A DNA stretch of 64,000 nt from Plasmopara viticola (Eukaryota > Oomycota > Peronosporomycetes > Peronosporales > Peronosporaceae): NCBI GenBank assembly GCA_001695595.3, contig MBPM02000038.1, positions 62,001 to 126,000 on the forward strand. Direction: 5' to 3'. The notes under the pieces were generated by a model. The model saw only the letters and a list, made by a program, of their open reading frames with translations, was not told the origin of the DNA and searched no databases. The position numbers were made by a program, and so were the translations under genes. Shown piece by piece: positions 58,858 through 64,000 of this stretch (positions within the stretch are counted from its first letter, which is position 1; each line of letters starts with the position of its first letter).

Positions 58858-61317
58858 TTGGACCAATCAAATTTGCTTTTTAGGTAATTTCACCGCATTT
58901 AAGTCAAACGTGATACCTGCGTTTAGCTCAAAAAAGCAGTCAGAAAAACGCGTTTTAACAGGACAATGTTCATTCATCCTTCTTCTCAATTCTGTCATTC
59001 CATTTATTGCACCTTTTGTACTTGTAATGGGCCTTTCTTGTCCCGAAGATTGGCAAGACGGCTGTCAGTTTTTGCGAAGCATATTCTTTGCGCTAATTAC
59101 AAGCCTGACAAACACAACGTGCGTGTCGACGGGCTTTCGTGCAGGCCAGCCAGGCTTTGCGCTGAGCCATGCCAAGAGACGAACGGATCCATTAATCCTT
59201 CGAAACAATTGTGAACTAAAGCCATTCTTCTTCATGGACAAAATCACCAAAGTCTATTGATTATCTACTCGACATCGATCGCAATTGCATCGCTACGGGT
59301 CCGCCAAATACAGCTTAAAAAGTTGTAAGAATCTGAAATTTCATCTTTGTCATATGTATGATCAGGTTGCCAAGGATGAGAGGATCTGTAAGGCGGCTCA
59401 CACGTCGGCTTCTTTACAGCCACGTGGACTTTTGGAAGTCCGAAAACCTTAATTTGTTCTTTATAATTACGTTTATAGCAGCACGGACATTGCAGTGGCC
59501 TTATTCGACCTAAGCAAGATGGTGCCTTCAGCACTTGTTCCAGCCAGTGTGGCTAAGGGACAGCAAGGCTCTTATTGGATGTACAATGAGAACTATGATG
59601 GCCTTTCGGACACGATAATGCCTGAAAGGGCCTTAAATTTACCGCGAGTTGTTGAGAAACGTAGCTTGCAAAGCCAGGGTACATTAAGCGGTTCGGCTGT
59701 CATGTATTTCAGCTATACTGATGCGACCTTCGAGCTGTAAGCAACACATTGGCATCAGTCGATGCTTCATCTATGATAATAAGCCTTGTTGAAGGCTGAA
59801 ATATTTTTGGGCCAATCGTGTCAACATTTAAAGAATCCGGATCTCACGACCGGCTAGTCTCTCTGCTGGAAAACGGCAAAAATGATTAGGCGTAAGACGG
59901 CCAACTGGAGCGCAGCTAAAGTATATCGAGCCTATGAAAGAATGGGAAGGTCAGCAGATCTTACCTCGGAAAAGATATGTGATTTGTAAGTCAAACAGCG
60001 TGTACATTTCTAGCTTGATAGTAGATGAATAAGCCTTTAAGGATTTAAGGAAGACATAATCTGTCGTCGAAGACTCGGAAGCGTCCGGCAATAGAGCTAA
60101 CTGCTTTATTGTTGAGGGAAGTCGGTCGTGAGCTGAGATCTTCTAGCAAACCGATGTTTAATGGTATCTGCTTGCTTAACCACCGATAAATCGATCACTG
60201 TATCTGAGGTCTCAGCACGCCTCGGTGTGATACTCCCGACTTTATAATCATCGTGCGCTGTTCGATGTTTCGGATCCCGGCGCAAAATATAGGCTCATCT
60301 AGGGTTTGGGGTACATATACTCTGGGGAAACAGGTGCCACCCGCTTTGCTCGCAGCGTAGCTTTGTGAGACGTGAACCCATCTTTGCTAAAAAGCGCACG
60401 CGCCATTATAGACCGTGGTGGTCAATGCGTTGGACGTTGAAATGTAAGTAATGAACACTGACGGTATCGAAGAAAAGAGCCCGGAGTGTGCAGTGGTACA
60501 TACATCACGGAGAGATGCTCGTGGAAAGCTGCTTTCTCTGTACATCGGTATGAAATGGCTGGCAGCATTAAGGCGAGGCCCTACAACTGCGCGTGGAGTA
60601 ATCCATAAACTACTAAGCAATGCTTGTAAAGAATAGCGCTCACTATATACCGTCATCAGCGTGATTGAGCTTATGTCAGGGTATAAAGGTTGGAACCTGT
60701 CGATACATGTGGAGCGGCATTTTTCACTGATCACCCTTTGTAGTTAAAAGCGCTAGCTGTATATCATTTAAGGTGTAGGTCAAGGACTAATAGCAATCCA
60801 TTCTTGCGTCGGGCGGCCAACTGTCAAACGAAGACACTCTGTGCAGTATGTGCGCTGAGGTACCACATTTGTGGACCCATAAAAACTTTTAAGGTTGAGG
60901 TTGCACTCACCATTGCTGTTTGCGCATCAACGAGCTTCACATCCAAAATATAAATCGGCTTAGAGACTATCGACTTCCGCTAACTCTGTAAAACACGAAG
61001 GCTTATTAAATAGGTGGGTGAAAGGCTCAAAAAGCTTTTGCTCCAAGAAAAGAACGAATTTCTTCCGGAAACAGCTATCTTGCTTCGCAAAAAAGCGAAC
61101 AAGGAAACGGATGCGATTATTTACATCAATGATAAACAATAGAGATTTTCAGAAAGTCATATGCATTTCTTATTAAAATGTATCAAGTAGTGGAAACACA
61201 AACCACCCGCCGCTAGAAAAGACAAGGTTGCTATGTTTGAGCAAAATGAAATATTGTTTCACCGGATTCTGACAGAGATGAAATAGCGGATATATTGACC
61301 TTTCCAAAAGTGGCCGT
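58858..61317. other. Spacer, no recognised gene
   Basis: The first few hundred bases should hold the cyclophilin 3' untranslated region. The open frame at 58820-59260 is mostly a by-product of the cyclophilin exon and its flank. The 81-codon frame at 59495-59740 and the 115-codon minus frame at 60387-60734 show no recognisable content. Confidence 0.4.
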
Positions 61318-61615
61318 TCAAGCGGTAAAAACTTCGGATCGTGTATGGGAACCGAGATTCACACAAGATCGCTCCGAGAAGATGTCCTTGCGCTCGACCG
61401 GTAAGCACCGGTAACTATACGGTAAATCTTTCATTGCGCCCGAATGGATCACCATCCTGATAGGGTCGCGCGTTTGAAAGCTCTGAGCGACCGGCCGGAC
61501 TTGGAGCTCTACAAGTAAAAGCGATTTCGTGACCCAAATTAAAAACCTCAAGCTGATACGCGCGACGGTCGCTCCAACTGTGGAACTCATGCATGGCCAA
61601 AAAGGTTTGTATCAT
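61318..61615 (-). pseudogene. Possible FAR1-like fragment of a MULE transposase
   Basis: Read leftwards, MHEFHSWSDRRAYQLEVFNL followed, after a frameshift, by PYSYRCLPVERKDIF resembles the N-terminal DNA-binding part of oomycete MULE transposases, where a W-x-x-(F/Y)-x-x-Y-x-x-x-(T/V)-(F/Y) start and a later (Y/F)-x-C pair are usual. Only about 95 residues can be followed and the frame is broken. No catalytic region lies nearby. Recognition is by pattern only and is weak. Confidence 0.25.
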
Positions 61616-63346
61616 CCTCGAAAGCCTTACGAGTCATCAGTCTTCCCAAAGAAAGCCTTGGCCTGGTCCTTACAGCTACCCCGAAAGCAATCTTAAGCGC
61701 GTACAAACAATTCCACAATCCTATATAAAAGGAAAAAGACATATGAAAGATCGGCCTTCTCCAGTGATTGACCGTGGCAATTCCGCAAAAAAATGCGGTA
61801 GCTTCGTTTAAGGAAGTGCTGTTGTCCCGCTCTAATGTGTAAGCTCCGTCGGGGTTACTTCAGCATGACTTCATGAAAGCTATTGCAATTTGGAATTAAA
61901 AGCATCGTGGCATTGTTTTAAATGCCGTTGATTTTTAGGCGCACGTTGGCGGACAACAAAAGTCTCTCCACACTCGCGCACCGATCTTATACACCCAGCG
62001 CCTGGCTCCACTGCGCCAAAGCCGAAGGTGAGCTTTCACCGACCAAAGTTATGCTTTATGCTCAAGGAAGTAAGATTATTTATCCAGGGAGGTTCGGTTT
62101 CGAGTTGGGAAACTCTGAGGGGTCAATCGATTCTAAAGTTGGTTCTTTGCCTAAATTGTGGTGGCGACAGAAATCAATATATATTACCATACCTGATGCA
62201 ATTCAACCTTAAAACTCTTACGACGCCAAAAAAATTTTTTTGAGTGTGATTGGATGTGGCACTAAACGCACGCGCATGGACGCCAAAAAAAACGCTCTCG
62301 AATGATGGCTCCTATTTCGGTGGCTTTCGAGGAGCACTCGCGTCGCGCACAACAGATACGGATACTGTTCAGCGGCATGATCTGCAACGGCTGGGTAATA
62401 CTAGTTCAGAAGGCCTTTCCCTACATCGATGTTCTTGTTGTTAAGACAATGAGTAGACTTCTCACAGGTAGAGTTGTTCGTCAGTATCCGACGTTAGGTA
62501 AGTTATACAACCCCCGCCAGCTACATTAGTTATTTTGGCCGCTGATTGTTGCACCAAATTTGCGCTTTTCACTTATCTCCGCTGGTCCTTAAAATCGGAG
62601 GTACTACCAACAAGGGCATGAAATGGCCGTTTGAAGCCATGGGTCTCTCTGTCCTTTCAAGTGAGATTCTTCGCACGACCGGTATGTCTAAAGACAAGGC
62701 TAATACTTTTCGGGGTAACCCTTAAAGCGACGAGGGTACTTTGATCACATTGTCATCAGCCTGAACTCTTTTGCAGCCCTAATGGGGCGATATTTAGACA
62801 GAATTCGCTGAAGCGCATATAGCGGTTTTCGTTCGCTTTGTCGATCAGAAGTAAACTATCAAAGGACCACCAGACGAAGTAAAAAAGTGTATTTATATCA
62901 CAGCCAATTCTTGCCAAAGCGTCTCTCTGTCAGTCAAACTATTGAAGGCTCGCCATCAACACAGGTACAGACTTTGCAGCAGGCACAGCCTTTGCAAGTG
63001 CACTTTTATTTGTTGACAGAGCCCTTGTAGTGGCCTCAGCCTTAAGCAGAGGACGACTTTGGTGCGAAAACACAAGTTGAAGCCGAAGCGACCTTCTCAA
63101 GGGCTGGCTTGTACATTTTTAAAAGGTCTCAACCGACCGGCAGCTCGTAGTCATGGTCAAACCGACATATTGTAGAACACCCGTCATAATAAAAGTACTA
63201 TTAGTTGCATCCGCGATAAAAGTACTACATAAAGCCGAGCTTTGAGCTAAAATCTCACGTTCTTTACCCTCTATCGAAGCATAAATTAATATAAGAATTC
63301 AATATATTACTTTACGATTTTAGTATATTGCCAATTAAAAGCCTTG
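61616..63346. pseudogene. Anonymous relic coding sequence
   Basis: Plus-strand fragments read coherently for short stretches: 61922-62212, 62302-62529, and about 62575-62800, where GMKWPFEAMGLSVLSSEIL and TEFAEAHIAVFVRF are separated by stops, followed by a Gln-rich piece near 62965-63000. I do not recognise the protein. The Gln-rich tail recalls the relic at 43577-44300, and both may be gag-type remnants. The last 200 bases are AT-rich and precede the b561 start codon. Confidence 0.3.
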
Positions 63347-64000
63347 ATGCATAAAGCACATTGTCTCACAGGTGATCTAGCCTTGACTGCGGCGCTTTTT
63401 CTGGTGCCGTTCGTCGTAATCTTGGAGCGCTGCATAGCCGATGGCTCGCTGTTTTCTTTGCACCCTCTGCTTAATGCTGTGGCAATGCTTGTTTGCCTTC
63501 CCAGGTACGCTGTGCCACAAGACAGACTCAATAACTTTCGTATCTTTTACCCATCGCAACGATGACGTTTCTTTGCAAGCGCGCTACAAGTCATCCTACT
63601 CCGAAATCATGAAATAGAGCAAGCAAAACGGTACAGTGTGCTTCATTTTTTTCATCATAATAGTCTATTACTCACGAAATTACGACTCGTCTTGCCACAG
63701 TGAATGGCTGACCAAGCTCCATCTGCTTTTAAATGTGTCTGCTGGACTTTTGATGAGCTCTGCAGGATTGGTCGTGTTTGCCGCCAAACGTGTCAATGGG
63801 GACGAGCATTTGACAACGCCACACTCGTGGGCGGCTCTAGTAACAGCTATTTTCTTCTTGCTCAACATGCTTCAAGGACTGCTGCTGACGTTTGAAAGCA
63901 CGAAGGCCAATTGGCAGTGGACTGACGAAACGCATGCACTTACAGGGATTTTGATTTACATTGGCAGTGTAGTCACCATGCTCTACGGTCTGCACACGAG
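63347..64000 (+). CDS. Cytochrome b561-type membrane protein, 5' part (runs off the window)
   Basis: Cytochrome b561 proteins carry electrons across membranes through two haems held by conserved histidines. Exon 1 is 63347-63504, exon 2 63580-63630 and exon 3 63701-64000 or beyond; the introns are 75 nt (GTACGC donor) and 70 nt (GTACAG donor, CCACAG acceptor), and the frame holds across both joins. Hydrophobic helices alternate with His sites: SLHPLLNAV, RNHEIEQAK, LTKLHLLLNV, TPHSWAALV and DETHALTG. About 169 residues are inside the window. The start ATG is the first after an upstream stop and the homologous copy keeps an ATG at the same place. Reductant and acceptor cannot be told. The parallel pseudogene at 40767-41508 shows that this locus was duplicated. 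Confidence 0.85.

Overview
The window looks like nuclear DNA of an oomycete, most likely a Phytophthora or downy-mildew relative. The basis is its spliced eukaryotic genes with very short introns (55-96 nt, mostly GTACGT- or GTGCGT-type donors) and protein sequences typical of stramenopiles. Gene islands sit in long, AT-rich, repeat-filled tracts. No rRNA, convincing tRNA or CRISPR array was seen. Species assignment is inference.

Genes I can support: the 3' end of a coiled-coil protein (1-449); a membrane-anchored GT-B-type glycosyltransferase with one intron (12602-14186); translation initiation factor eIF3j with a 13-nt first exon (15296-16123, minus); a 1268-residue TPR protein (31480-35286, minus); a compact island with a tail-anchored ALDH3-type aldehyde dehydrogenase (55663-57180), a BART-domain ARL2-binding-like protein (57261-57864, minus) and a secreted or ER cyclophilin (58157-58857); and the first three exons of a cytochrome b561-type membrane protein running off the right edge (63347 onward). 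A decayed copy of the b561 gene lies at 40767-41508, and a second b561-like exon remnant follows it at 41748-41927.

The rest is mostly repeats and relics. Three copies of a ~330-bp SINE-like retroposon (917-1250, 16462-16788, 42491-42817 minus) share the same 5' end and an (ACAAT)n tail, and each is flanked by a 9-12 bp target duplication. A ~100-bp satellite forms a ~21-copy array at 36700-38795 and an inverted ~4-copy array at 30800-31245, so the TPR gene is bracketed by opposed arrays; stray monomers occur at 27763 and 54276.

The most unusual stretch is 20.8-30.8 kb. It holds a 1.27-kb terminal-inverted-repeat element, then a decayed family-B DNA polymerase N-terminus broken by a 1.05-kb Mutator-like element with its own near-identical 8-bp target duplication, then several kilobases of virus-like structural-gene debris. 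That debris includes a ~1.2-kb segment present twice in opposite orientation and a ~0.6-kb direct duplication between the two. I read this as a fossil of a PolB-encoding dsDNA virus or Maverick/Polinton-type element, rearranged after or during integration. The exact lineage cannot be decided by eye.
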